Assembly (NCBI GenBank): GCA_016713325.1
Contig: JADJPJ010000095.1
Span: 62,001-126,000 of the forward strand
DNA length: 64,000 bases
Direction: 5' to 3'
Source of the DNA: Candidatus Flexifilum affinis
GTDB taxonomy: Bacteria; Chloroflexota; Anaerolineae; Aggregatilineales; Phototrophicaceae
The notes beneath the pieces are model-generated. The model ran no database searches, had not been told where the DNA came from, and saw only the letters and a program-made list of their open reading frames with translations. Numbering within the stretch: the stretch's first letter is position 1; every line of letters starts with the position of its first letter. This document shows positions 19,004-27,058 of the stretch, piece by piece. Position numbers and translations under genes: made by a program.

Positions 19004-19031
19004 ATTATACAACTAATTCTGGCAATTGGAA
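19004..19031 (-). promoter_or_regulatory. Promoter of the propeller-protein gene
   Basis: On the minus strand TTCCAA, 16-base spacer, TATAAT (complement of 19004-19009), in an AT-rich patch unusual for this window, about 40 bases before the ATG. Confidence 0.5.
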
Positions 19032-19197
19032 ACCATAGCAATAAACCATCATGTATGACGGGATGTTATCGAAACAGCATCTGGCATCATCCTTCCTCGG
19101 ACTTCGCACCAGGTTATTACTCGATGTATTAATCAAAAATGGAAGAAAGCGGTCTATAATCGTCCTCATAGGATAGTGGCTGCGGAGTCACACTGCC

Positions 19198-21711
19198 ATG
19201 AACATGCTTGGATTTCTTCCGCCGCAGCTCCGCGTAGCGCTCACCTACGCAGGGGCAAGCGCGCTCTGGATACTGTTCTCCGATTCGCTGCTCTACTCCC
19301 TGTTCGGGCCGGCGGTGGACCGAATTCCGGCGATCAGCGTCATCAAAGGGCTGGGTTTCGTCGCAGTGAGCGCCCTCCTGCTCTACCTGCACCTGCGCGG
19401 GGAGTTCGCCTACCGCCGCCGTCAGGAGGCGGACCTCCAGGCCGAGGTCGCCAGAACCCGCGCCGCTCAGATGGAGATGGAGGCGAGCGAGCAGCGCTTC
19501 CGCAAGGCCATCGAGAACGCCCCGCTGCCGGCCATGATCTATGCCGAAGATGGCGAAGTCCTCTGCATCAGCCGCGCCTGGCTGGACATCACCGGCTATT
19601 GCGCCAACCAGCTTCGGACGCTGGACGATTGGACGACGTTGGCCTACCGCAAAGGCGGCGGCGAGGTCCGAGCAACCATCGATAGACTGATTGCGACCGA
19701 TCATGCCGGACATGTTGGGGAATACACGATCACCTGCGCTGGCGGCGAGCAGCGTATCTGGGATTTTAGCACCACGCCGCTGGGGAAAATCGACAATCGC
19801 CGCGTGGTGATCAGCATATCGGCGGATGTCACTGAACGCAACAAAATTCGCGATGAGCTCCATCACAGCCGGCAGTTTCTGGAAATGATCATCCAGTCTT
19901 CGCCGCTGGCCGTCGTTGCCGTCAATATGGATGGTCTTGTGCAGGTGTGGAACCCGGCGGCAGAGCAAATTCTGGGCTGGACCCAGGAGCAGTCGATGGG
20001 TCGACCGCTTTTTCTGGACACCAGCGTGGATCAGGCCATGGTGCGTCGGCTCTACGCACAGTTGATGGAAGGAGGCGTAATCTCCGCCCATGACACCCGG
20101 ATGCCGCGACGCGATGGCACGCTGGTCGACGTCAGCATTTCCGGCGGCCCCCTTTACGACGCGCAGGGCAAACTCGTCGGAATTGCGGGGATGGCGAAGG
20201 ACATCACCGAGCGCAAACGGGCGGAAGCGGCGCTGCGCGACAGCGAAGAGCGCTTTCGACTGCTGGTGCAGAATGCCCCGGAAGCCATTTTCGTTCAGAC
20301 CGGCGGATGTTTCGCCTTCCTCAACCCGGCGGCGCTGCACCTGTTCGGAGCGGACTCGCCCGAGCAACTGCTTGGGCAGACGGCGCTGGACCGCCTCCAC
20401 CCGCGTTTTCATACGCTCGTCCAGGAGCAAATTCAGCGTCTGAACGACCTGCGACAGCCGGTGCCCGCGGTGGAGCAGATCTTTCTTCGCCTGGATGGTA
20501 CGCCCTTGGACGTCGAAGTCTCGGCGGTGCCGTTCACCTATGGCGGTCAGAACGGCGCGCTGGTCTTCTTCCACGACATCAGCATCCGTAAACAGGCGGT
20601 GGCCGCGCTGCGCGACAGCGAAGAGCGCTTTCGCCAGATGGCCGAGAACATCCGCGAAGTGTTCTATCTCAACGACGCCCAGAAGCAGCAGACGCTCTAT
20701 GTCAGCCCCGCCTATGAGCACATCTGGGGACGCAGCCGGGAGAGCCTCTACCAGCACCCGCGGTCATTCGTGGAGGCCATCCACCCGGACGATCGGGCTC
20801 GGGTCGTTGCCAGTTTCGAAGTGCAGCGCCAGGGCGTGCCGATCGATACCACCTATCGCGTCATTCACACCGACGGAACGATGCGCTGGGTGCGGTCACG
20901 CGCTTTTCCGGTCTTCGTCGACGGCGTCCTGAGCCGCATCGCCGGCATCGCCGAAGATGTCACCAACCTGTGGGAGTACGAGCGCCAGCTCAAACGGCTG
21001 ACGCGGCAGCTCGTCGACATCCAGGAGGCCGAGCGTGGCGAGATCGCGCGCGAGCTGCACGATGAGATCGGGCAGACGCTGACGGGCATGAGCCTGTCAC
21101 TGGAAATGCTCTTCCGCAGCCAGCCTCCTGAACGGACGCGCGAGGCGGCCGAGGTGCAGGACATCGTCCACGGTCTGATGAAGCGCGTCCGCGAGATGTC
21201 GCTCGATCTGCGGCCAGCCATGCTCGACGATCTGGGACTGATGCCGGCCCTGCGCTGGCTGTTTAAACGCTACAGCGAACGCACCGGCGTCCGCGTGGAC
21301 TTTCATCACAACGCCGTCGATCGGCGCTTTGACCATGGGTTGGAGACGACGGTCTATCGCATCGTGCAGGAGGCGCTGACCAATGTGGCGCGCCACGCGG
21401 GCGTCGACGAGGTGATGGTCGATCTGTGGGCCACCGACCGCAAGATCGTCGCCCAGGTCGAAGACCAGGGGCGCGGTTTCGACGTCGAGAAACAGCGCGC
21501 GGCGGCGGCCACGGCCGGTCTGCTGGGGATGCGCGAGCGCGTGCGGGGGTTCGGCGGACAGATGATTCTGGACTCCGCCAGCGGGAAGGGAACCCAGTTG
21601 ATGGTGGAGTTTCCGCTGGATGGATTGTTCGCCGAGCTGTCCGATCCCTTTGTCATGGATGAGCCATCGCGACCAACGTCCACCCTCCATGATGGAGATG
21701 TGCCTTCATGA
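19198..21711 (+). CDS. Multi-PAS membrane histidine kinase, NarL-partner type
   Basis: 837 residues. Two short hydrophobic segments (about 15-35 and 45-65) are followed by four PAS domains, marked by repeats of RDSEERF at about 345 and 472 and by PAC-like tails such as GMAKDITERKRAEAAL. A HisKA_3 helix carries His621 (EIARELHDEIGQTLTGM), and the HATPase region has VQEALTNVARHAG, EDQGRGFD and GLLGMRERV. The N box, G1 and G2 motifs are intact. The TGA overlaps the ATG of the response regulator (ATGA), so the two are coupled. A TATAAT lies at 19155-19160 upstream. PAS content suggests sensing of redox state or small ligands in the cytoplasm. Confidence 0.9.
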   Translation: MNMLGFLPPQLRVALTYAGASALWILFSDSLLYSLFGPAVDRIPAISVIKGLGFVAVSALLLYLHLRGEFAYRRRQEADLQAEVARTRAAQMEMEASEQRFRKAIENAPLPAMIYAEDGEVLCISRAWLDITGYCANQLRTLDDWTTLAYRKGGGEVRATIDRLIATDHAGHVGEYTITCAGGEQRIWDFSTTPLGKIDNRRVVISISADVTERNKIRDELHHSRQFLEMIIQSSPLAVVAVNMDGLVQVWNPAAEQILGWTQEQSMGRPLFLDTSVDQAMVRRLYAQLMEGGVISAHDTRMPRRDGTLVDVSISGGPLYDAQGKLVGIAGMAKDITERKRAEAALRDSEERFRLLVQNAPEAIFVQTGGCFAFLNPAALHLFGADSPEQLLGQTALDRLHPRFHTLVQEQIQRLNDLRQPVPAVEQIFLRLDGTPLDVEVSAVPFTYGGQNGALVFFHDISIRKQAVAALRDSEERFRQMAENIREVFYLNDAQKQQTLYVSPAYEHIWGRSRESLYQHPRSFVEAIHPDDRARVVASFEVQRQGVPIDTTYRVIHTDGTMRWVRSRAFPVFVDGVLSRIAGIAEDVTNLWEYERQLKRLTRQLVDIQEAERGEIARELHDEIGQTLTGMSLSLEMLFRSQPPERTREAAEVQDIVHGLMKRVREMSLDLRPAMLDDLGLMPALRWLFKRYSERTGVRVDFHHNAVDRRFDHGLETTVYRIVQEALTNVARHAGVDEVMVDLWATDRKIVAQVEDQGRGFDVEKQRAAAATAGLLGMRERVRGFGGQMILDSASGKGTQLMVEFPLDGLFAELSDPFVMDEPSRPTSTLHDGDVPS

Positions 21712-22346
21712 TACGCATTGTACTGGCAGACGATCACGAAATGGTGCGCGAAGGGCTGGCCCGGATGATCCAGGACGAAGGTGATCTGTCCGTCCTGGGC
21801 ACGGCCAAAGACGGGCTGGAGGCGGTGCGCTTGGCCGAGCGGCTCAAGCCCGACGTGCTCATCGTCGACCTGATGATGCCCGGCATCAACGGCCTGGAAG
21901 TGACCCGGCAGGTGCAGCGGTTGGGCAGCGTGCGGGTGATCATCCTGTCGATGCACGCCGACGAGGCCTATGTGCGGGAGGGGCTGCGCGGCGGGTGCCG
22001 CGGCTATGTGCTCAAGGACGACAGCCGGACCGAGCTGATCCGCGCCATTCGCGAGGTGATGGCCGGCCGGCGCTACCTGAGCGCGCCGCTTTCCGAGCGA
22101 GCGATCGATTCCTATCTGAACCAGAACGAACCGCAGCCCGACGATCCGTATGAGCGGCTGACGACGCGCGAGCGCGAGGTCTTCCAGCTCATCGCCGCCG
22201 GCCATGGCAACAAGGCCATCGCCGACCTGCTATCGATCGGCGTGCGCACGGTGGAGACGCACCGGGCGAACATCATGGAGAAGCTGCACCTGCACACCCC
22301 GGCGGAGATCATCCATCTGGCCTATCAGCGGGGGATTTTGAAGTAG
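21708..22346 (+). CDS. NarL/FixJ-type response regulator
   Basis: 212 residues. The receiver domain MIRIVLADDHEMVREGL has acidic pocket Asp8/Asp9 and phospho-acceptor Asp54 (VDLMMPG), with Lys in YVLKDD. The LuxR-type helix-turn-helix at about 145-205 reads LTTREREVFQLIAAG, NKAIADLLSIGVRTVETH. It is intact, unlike the regulator at 12776. It is translated from the overlapping ATGA at the end of the PAS kinase gene, making a standard cognate pair. Target genes cannot be told from the sequence; the downstream peptidase has its own promoter-like signal. Confidence 0.93.
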   Translation: MIRIVLADDHEMVREGLARMIQDEGDLSVLGTAKDGLEAVRLAERLKPDVLIVDLMMPGINGLEVTRQVQRLGSVRVIILSMHADEAYVREGLRGGCRGYVLKDDSRTELIRAIREVMAGRRYLSAPLSERAIDSYLNQNEPQPDDPYERLTTREREVFQLIAAGHGNKAIADLLSIGVRTVETHRANIMEKLHLHTPAEIIHLAYQRGILK

Positions 22347-22489
22347 GCCTGTCCGCAATTGAGCGCGCGCAAGCTGGGCACCTTGAGGAGTATTTGCGGT
22401 GCGTGACTCCGGGGGTGTTCGGGAGCAGAAGGCCTCCGTTTCAAGACCTCCAGGAGAGCATACAAATCGAGTCGGTAGAAACGCAGTCG

Positions 22490-22517
22490 TTGCATTCCGG
22501 GGTTGTTCTGCTATAGT
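22490..22517 (+). promoter_or_regulatory. Promoter of the S51 peptidase gene
   Basis: TTGCAT (22490-22495), 16-base spacer, TATAGT (22512-22517), 54 bases before the ATG. Confidence 0.5.
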
Positions 22518-22571
22518 TTCAACGAGTCTTGTAGAACATCCTTTCTGATTCGATCGCCAAGGAGAGGCATC

Positions 22572-23237
22572 ATGAAACTCCTGCTCACCTCCGCCGGCAT
22601 CAGAAACGCCAGTATCCACACCGCCTTGCTCGACCTCCTGGGCAAACCGATTGCCGAGTCCAGCGCCCTGTGTATCCCCACCGCCAGCTACGCCCTCCCC
22701 AACGGGCCGATCATGGCCTGGAATTTCATTAGCGGACGAGAACCCGAATGCCCCATGTGCGAATTGGGCTGGAAGTCATTGGGGGTGCTGGAGCTCACCG
22801 CGCTGCCGAGCATCGACAAAGCGCTTTGGGTCCCCATGGTTCAGGAGACCGACGTTCTGCTGGTGAATGGCGGCGATCCTCTGTATCTGTGCTACTGGAT
22901 GCGCCAGTCCGGACTGGCCGACCTCTTGCCGTCGCTGGGCGCGGTCTACGTGGGACTGAGCGCCGGGAGCATGGTGATGGCCCCCAACATCGGGAAGTAC
23001 TTCGTCGGCTGGACTCCGCCCACCGGTGGCGATGAAACGCTGGGACTGGTCGATTTTGCGATGTTTCCGCACCTGGATCACGAGATGCTGCCACATAATT
23101 CCATGGCTGACGCAGAAAGATGGGCCGCCGGGATGCGGGTGCCGAGCTACGCGATCGACGATGAGACCGCCCTCAAAGTGACCGACGGCACCGTCGAAGT
23201 GATCTCCGAAGGCCATTGGAAACGGTTTACGCCCTGA
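22572..23237 (+). CDS. Peptidase E-like (S51 family) protein
   Basis: 221 residues from ATG 22572, which follows GGAGAG at 22561; an earlier in-frame start would read through the promoter. The fold signature is of the S51 peptidase/cyanophycinase class: VLLVNGGDPLYLCYW, then the nucleophile elbow GLSAGSM with Ser130, and a late FPHLDHEMLPHN segment supplying candidate His residues. The family includes aspartyl dipeptidase (PepE) that cleaves Asp-X dipeptides; which substrate applies here is unknown. Cytoplasmic, no signal peptide. Monocistronic, followed directly by a mobile-element-like repeat. Confidence 0.88.
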   Translation: MKLLLTSAGIRNASIHTALLDLLGKPIAESSALCIPTASYALPNGPIMAWNFISGREPECPMCELGWKSLGVLELTALPSIDKALWVPMVQETDVLLVNGGDPLYLCYWMRQSGLADLLPSLGAVYVGLSAGSMVMAPNIGKYFVGWTPPTGGDETLGLVDFAMFPHLDHEMLPHNSMADAERWAAGMRVPSYAIDDETALKVTDGTVEVISEGHWKRFTP

Positions 23238-23243
23238 TGGAGG

Positions 23244-23698
23244 CTAGAGCGTATCTGAAAATTCATGGCGCTCTCTCGAATCGGCGGCTCGCGGTTCACG
23301 AGATTCTGTTGAAAAAGGGAGAATATGGGAATGCGAGGTAGGATCAAGCGACAGACAGAGGGAGCCAATAGGCAGCGCATGGCGGTTCCGCCCGACGTTA
23401 GAAACGTCGGGCTACCCTCAACCCCCGAAAAACCCTCTGAAGAGGGTTTCTCCAGCGGAATTCAAGGGATGAGCGATTCCTGGTGCAACCGACTTCAGTC
23501 GGTTTCTCGCGTCTTTGGAGGGTAGCCGGAGAATTCTATTCTCCGGCGGCGCATCGGCGACATCAGCGCGTTTTCGGGCAGCGCTGACCCTTTTTCAACA
23601 GAATCTCACGAACCGCCCCTACGCGCGATCTCCGTGTGTAGGGGCGCATCGCGATGCGCCCGATTGAGGCGAATTATGTTTTTTCAGATATGCTCTAG
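23244..23698. mobile_element. MITE-like non-coding element with nested inverted repeats
   Basis: Outer terminal inverted repeats CTAGAGCGTATCTGAAAA (23244-23261) and its complement at 23681-23698 match at 17 of 18 positions; the terminal CTAG may be a 4-bp target duplication. A second, inner inverted repeat of 27 bp with two mismatches lies at 23293-23319 and 23588-23614. Between them are at least four small hairpins, including CCGACGTT/AACGTCGG, ACCCTCT/AGAGGGT and CCGGAGAAT/ATTCTCCGG. No reading frame of note exists, so it would need a transposase in trans. It accounts for most of the 556-base gap here. Confidence 0.7.
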
Positions 23699-23793
23699 GG
23701 GCGGACGTGCAAACGAAGGCTGTCTGTGTCCGCCCGTGGCAAACCTCTTACAGATTCGATTGCATCACCGGGGTGTCAGCTTCGCTTCTCACA

Positions 23794-24204
23794 TCACCCC
23801 ACCGGTTCGAGCGGCAGAAAGAGTGTCTGGCCGGCGAACAGGGCGTTCGGCTCAATCAGGCAGTTGACGCGCGCCAGCTCGCTCGTCGGCATGCCGGTGG
23901 TCAGCGCCAGATCGCCCAGCGTATCGCCTTCCTGCACGACATACGGGATCCAGCCCTGCGGCGGCGCGGGGCAGTCGCCGCTGGACGCGAGAGTCGGCGC
24001 GCCCAGCGTTGGCGGGTTGAGGTCGATCGGCGTGATTGAGGGAAAAAGCGTCCTGTTGACCCCGGTGAACGCCAGCGTGGCCGGCAGCGGCGTCTGCAAG
24101 GGGAGCGGCGCGGTACGGGTGAGGTTGCAGGCGGCAGTGAGCAGCGTCAGGAATACGACACTCCAGAAGCGGCGACCGGGCCGCTTCGCAATTGCTTTAT
24201 CCAT
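23794..24204 (-). CDS. LysM-domain lipoprotein
   Basis: 136 residues from ATG 24204, preceded by AGGGAA; a TTG nine codons earlier is less likely. A basic N-terminus and hydrophobic stretch end in the lipobox LLTAAC, predicting lipid anchoring at that Cys. A spacer rich in Pro/Thr/Leu leads to one C-terminal LysM domain: VVQEGDTLGDLALTTGMPTS, ARVNCLIEPN, LFAGQTLFLP. Expected to bind cell-wall glycan from the membrane surface. Same domain type as in the protein at 8453. Confidence 0.85.
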   Translation of the reverse strand: MDKAIAKRPGRRFWSVVFLTLLTAACNLTRTAPLPLQTPLPATLAFTGVNRTLFPSITPIDLNPPTLGAPTLASSGDCPAPPQGWIPYVVQEGDTLGDLALTTGMPTSELARVNCLIEPNALFAGQTLFLPLEPVG

Positions 24205-24393
24205 CGGTTCCCTGCCCAGCTCTTCCAACAATAAAACGGCTCCCTGCCCTCAACGTGGCCGCGGCGCAGCATCAGGAGGGCGAGGGGTAGGAACCTCTCT
24301 ACATTACTCTATTTCGCAGGTTGTCTCCACTGTGAATCGCAGGATTCTTCGTATAATTTGAGAGTATGATCGCAGTCATCGAGGGGGAGGCAC

Positions 24394-26172
24394 ATGGACG
24401 ACGCACAGGCGCTGTACCGCGAAGGCGTACTGGCGCTCAAGGAGCAGCATGATGCAGCGCGGGCACGGCAGCTCCTCACCCAATCCCTCAAACTCAATCC
24501 GAACAACGAGCTGGCCTGGTGGTGGCTGGCACAGGCTACCGATGACCCGAAGCGCAAGCTTCAGTGCATGGACCGGCTCCTCAAGATCAACCCGAACAAC
24601 GAGAAGGCACTGAATCTGCGCGCAAAGCTCCAAAGCGCGTCCGGCCCGCCCGCCTCGGCCCCCCGACTGGCCGATCCGGCGCCCTCCGCCCCGGCCCAGC
24701 CGCCACCTCCCCCCGCGTCTCCGAAGCGCAGCATCCATGACCGGCTGAGTCAGGCCTCGCTGGTGCATCACGACCCGGACGCCGAACCGGCGCCGTCAAC
24801 GCCTCCGCGCCGCGCGGCCACCTTCTTCGATCCCTCGGCCGAGGCCGCGCCGCCTGCGCCCTCACCGGCATTGGTGGAGCAGGACGAACCTGTGATGGAC
24901 GCCGCGGCCTCGCGCGAGCCGTCCTTTCTGATCGACTCGATGGAAGCGGCGGCGCTGTCGGTGCCGGGCGCACCCAAAGCGAAAGATGCCAAGACCAAAC
25001 CCAAGCCATCGGGCGGGACCGGCTTCTACGAGGACAAACGCGACCTGATCCAGACCGAGGACCTGGTGCTCACCGGGCAGTCGAAGACCCTGAACGACAA
25101 GCTGACCCCGCAAGAAGAGCAGCAGATTGCCAAACATCTGGCCGCCGCCGACGCGCGCTTCAGCAGCGAAGACGAAGAAGGCGCCATCGAGCAGTACGTC
25201 TACGCGCTGCAAATCCAGGTCGATCATCCGGTGGCCATGCAGCGCGCGGTGCGCCTGCTGCACCAGCTCAAATATACCGAGGATGCTCAGGAGCTGCTGA
25301 CGCGGGCCATTGAAGCCGGCACGCCGTCGCTCGCCATCTACCTGACGGCCATCGACGTGCACAAGCTGCTGGGCAATTACAGCAAGGTCGATGCCCTGCG
25401 CGAACAGGTCGTGCAGATGGACAGCGTCGACGAGGCCACCATTCTCAAGATCATCGACAGCCTGCTCAACGACGTGCAGGCGGGTCGGGCGGTCGAGCTG
25501 CTGGAAAAGGCGCTGGAGAAGCGGCCCACCAGCCACGATCTGCTCATGAAGATGGGCGAGATGCTGGAAGACCAGGGGCGCAAACCGGCGGCAGCGCGCT
25601 ACTACGAACAGGCGGCGCGCGTCGGCAAGAAGGGCAAGAGAAACCAGGCGGACAAGGTCATGCAGGCCATGACGCCGGTGATCACCGACCACGAGCGCGG
25701 CAGCGTGGTGCTGGCGCTGCGCGAGGCCTTCGGGTTCACGGCCGCCTATCTGGTCATGGCCTGGCAGGACGCCGGCCTGAATCTGCTCCGGCTGACCCCC
25801 TTGCACTGGCTCGGCGTCGGGCTGTCGCTGGTCGGCGGCTACTGCGTGATCACCGCCTTCTCGTCCCCGCAGCAGAAGGGGCTGGCGAAGTTCTTCGGCG
25901 GTCAGGTGCCGGCCGCGCCGGAAGGCGGCAAGTACACCCAGGAGGTGGTGGTCAAGCCGTGGGAAGAGGACATAGCCATTCCCTCCGGCCCACTGCAAGA
26001 CCCGACCAACCTGCCGATCCTGCCCTCGTGGGCGCGCATGCTCTTCGCGCTGGTCGGCTTCGCGGTCCTGGCCCTCGCCTTCTATCTGGTGTTTGGCCGG
26101 GCGATCGCACTGCTGATCAACCCGGTACAGCCGGAACTTCCCAGCATCTTAGACTTCATCGACGTGGAGTAA
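24394..26172 (+). CDS. TPR protein with Pro-rich linker and two C-terminal membrane spans
   Basis: 592 residues. An N-terminal pair of TPR-like helices (LLTQSLKLNPNNELAWWWLA, LLKINPNNEKALNLRAKL) is followed by about 140 residues rich in Pro, Ala and Ser. A second helical repeat region (about 225-425) includes HPVAMQRAVRLLHQLKY, VELLEKALEKRPTSHDLLMK and ARYYEQAARVGKKGK. Two hydrophobic spans occur near 455-490 and 548-580. Probably a cytoplasmic assembly scaffold tethered to the membrane. ATG 24394 follows GAGGGGGAGG; TATAAT at 24352-24357 is a likely -10 element. The rhomboid protease starts nine bases after the stop, so both are probably one transcript and may act together. Confidence 0.82.
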   Translation: MDDAQALYREGVLALKEQHDAARARQLLTQSLKLNPNNELAWWWLAQATDDPKRKLQCMDRLLKINPNNEKALNLRAKLQSASGPPASAPRLADPAPSAPAQPPPPPASPKRSIHDRLSQASLVHHDPDAEPAPSTPPRRAATFFDPSAEAAPPAPSPALVEQDEPVMDAAASREPSFLIDSMEAAALSVPGAPKAKDAKTKPKPSGGTGFYEDKRDLIQTEDLVLTGQSKTLNDKLTPQEEQQIAKHLAAADARFSSEDEEGAIEQYVYALQIQVDHPVAMQRAVRLLHQLKYTEDAQELLTRAIEAGTPSLAIYLTAIDVHKLLGNYSKVDALREQVVQMDSVDEATILKIIDSLLNDVQAGRAVELLEKALEKRPTSHDLLMKMGEMLEDQGRKPAAARYYEQAARVGKKGKRNQADKVMQAMTPVITDHERGSVVLALREAFGFTAAYLVMAWQDAGLNLLRLTPLHWLGVGLSLVGGYCVITAFSSPQQKGLAKFFGGQVPAAPEGGKYTQEVVVKPWEEDIAIPSGPLQDPTNLPILPSWARMLFALVGFAVLALAFYLVFGRAIALLINPVQPELPSILDFIDVE

Positions 26173-26181
26173 TCATCTGCC

Positions 26182-27027
26182 ATGGATGCCTTCGGCGCGC
26201 TTTTTTCCTTCGCCATAGCTGTCTTCATCGTCCTGTTCGAAATGTCGGTGATCTATCCGCTGCCGCTCAGCGACGTCGGGCTGGTGCGCTACCGCACCAT
26301 GCCGACCATGACCTACCTGCTGATCATCGCCAATTCACTGATCTTCATCGCCTGGCAGGCGCCGGATCTCTACGGCACGCACATCGTCGACTTTGCAGAT
26401 CTCCAGCCGTACATGGACAAGATCTGGACCTACGGCTACCGCGACATCTTCATGACCCAGGGGCAGAGCATCGGCGCCTTCACCACCTTCACGTCGATGT
26501 TCATGCACGGCGACATCTGGCATCTGTTCGGCAACATGATCTTCCTGTGGGCCTTTGGCCGCCGCCTGGAAGACGCCTGCGGTCCCTGGCGCTTCCTGCT
26601 CTTCTACCTGACGGCGGGCATGATCGCCAATCTGGGGTCGGTGGTGCTGAACCCGGTCGTTGAGGAACTGCCGAGCGTGGGGGCCTCCGGGGCGATCGCC
26701 GGGTTGATGGGGGCGTTTCTGGTGCTGTTCCCACGGGCTAAGATCCAGTGCCTGTGGTTCCTGGGGATGCTCCTCTGGCTGCCCTCCCGGTTGATCACCC
26801 GCGCCGAGACGATGTTCTCGCGCTACATCTTCCTGCCGGCCGGCCTGTTCCTGATCTACTTCGCCTTCCGCGAGCTGCTGCCTTCGCTTCAGACGATCAC
26901 CCAGGGCAGCGAGATCGGCGGGGTCAATAACCTGGCGCACCTGATGGGCTTCGTGGCCGGGCCGCTGATCCTGCTGTTCGTGCGCAAGGACCTGCTGGTG
27001 CGCTATGTGACGCGGCGCGCCGTGTAG
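26182..27027 (+). CDS. Rhomboid-family intramembrane serine protease
   Basis: 281 residues with about seven hydrophobic segments. Family motifs are all present: FMHGDIWHLFGNMIFLWAFG (the HxxxN helix), the catalytic serine Ser169 in GASGAIAG, and the catalytic His253 in NLAHLMGF. It cleaves membrane helices within the bilayer; natural substrates here are unknown. It follows the TPR membrane protein by nine bases and is likely cotranscribed. Its end is convergent with the dockerin-tagged subtilase with 31 bases between and no terminator that I can see. Confidence 0.92.
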   Translation: MDAFGALFSFAIAVFIVLFEMSVIYPLPLSDVGLVRYRTMPTMTYLLIIANSLIFIAWQAPDLYGTHIVDFADLQPYMDKIWTYGYRDIFMTQGQSIGAFTTFTSMFMHGDIWHLFGNMIFLWAFGRRLEDACGPWRFLLFYLTAGMIANLGSVVLNPVVEELPSVGASGAIAGLMGAFLVLFPRAKIQCLWFLGMLLWLPSRLITRAETMFSRYIFLPAGLFLIYFAFRELLPSLQTITQGSEIGGVNNLAHLMGFVAGPLILLFVRKDLLVRYVTRRAV

Positions 27028-27058
27028 GCAAATCCTGCCCATCCATTATCAATTTCTC

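Noticed and set aside
19129..20757. 542-residue minus-strand frame
   Set aside because: Antisense to the PAS kinase, whose motifs are complete; composition is His/Arg/Gln-rich as expected of a shadow.
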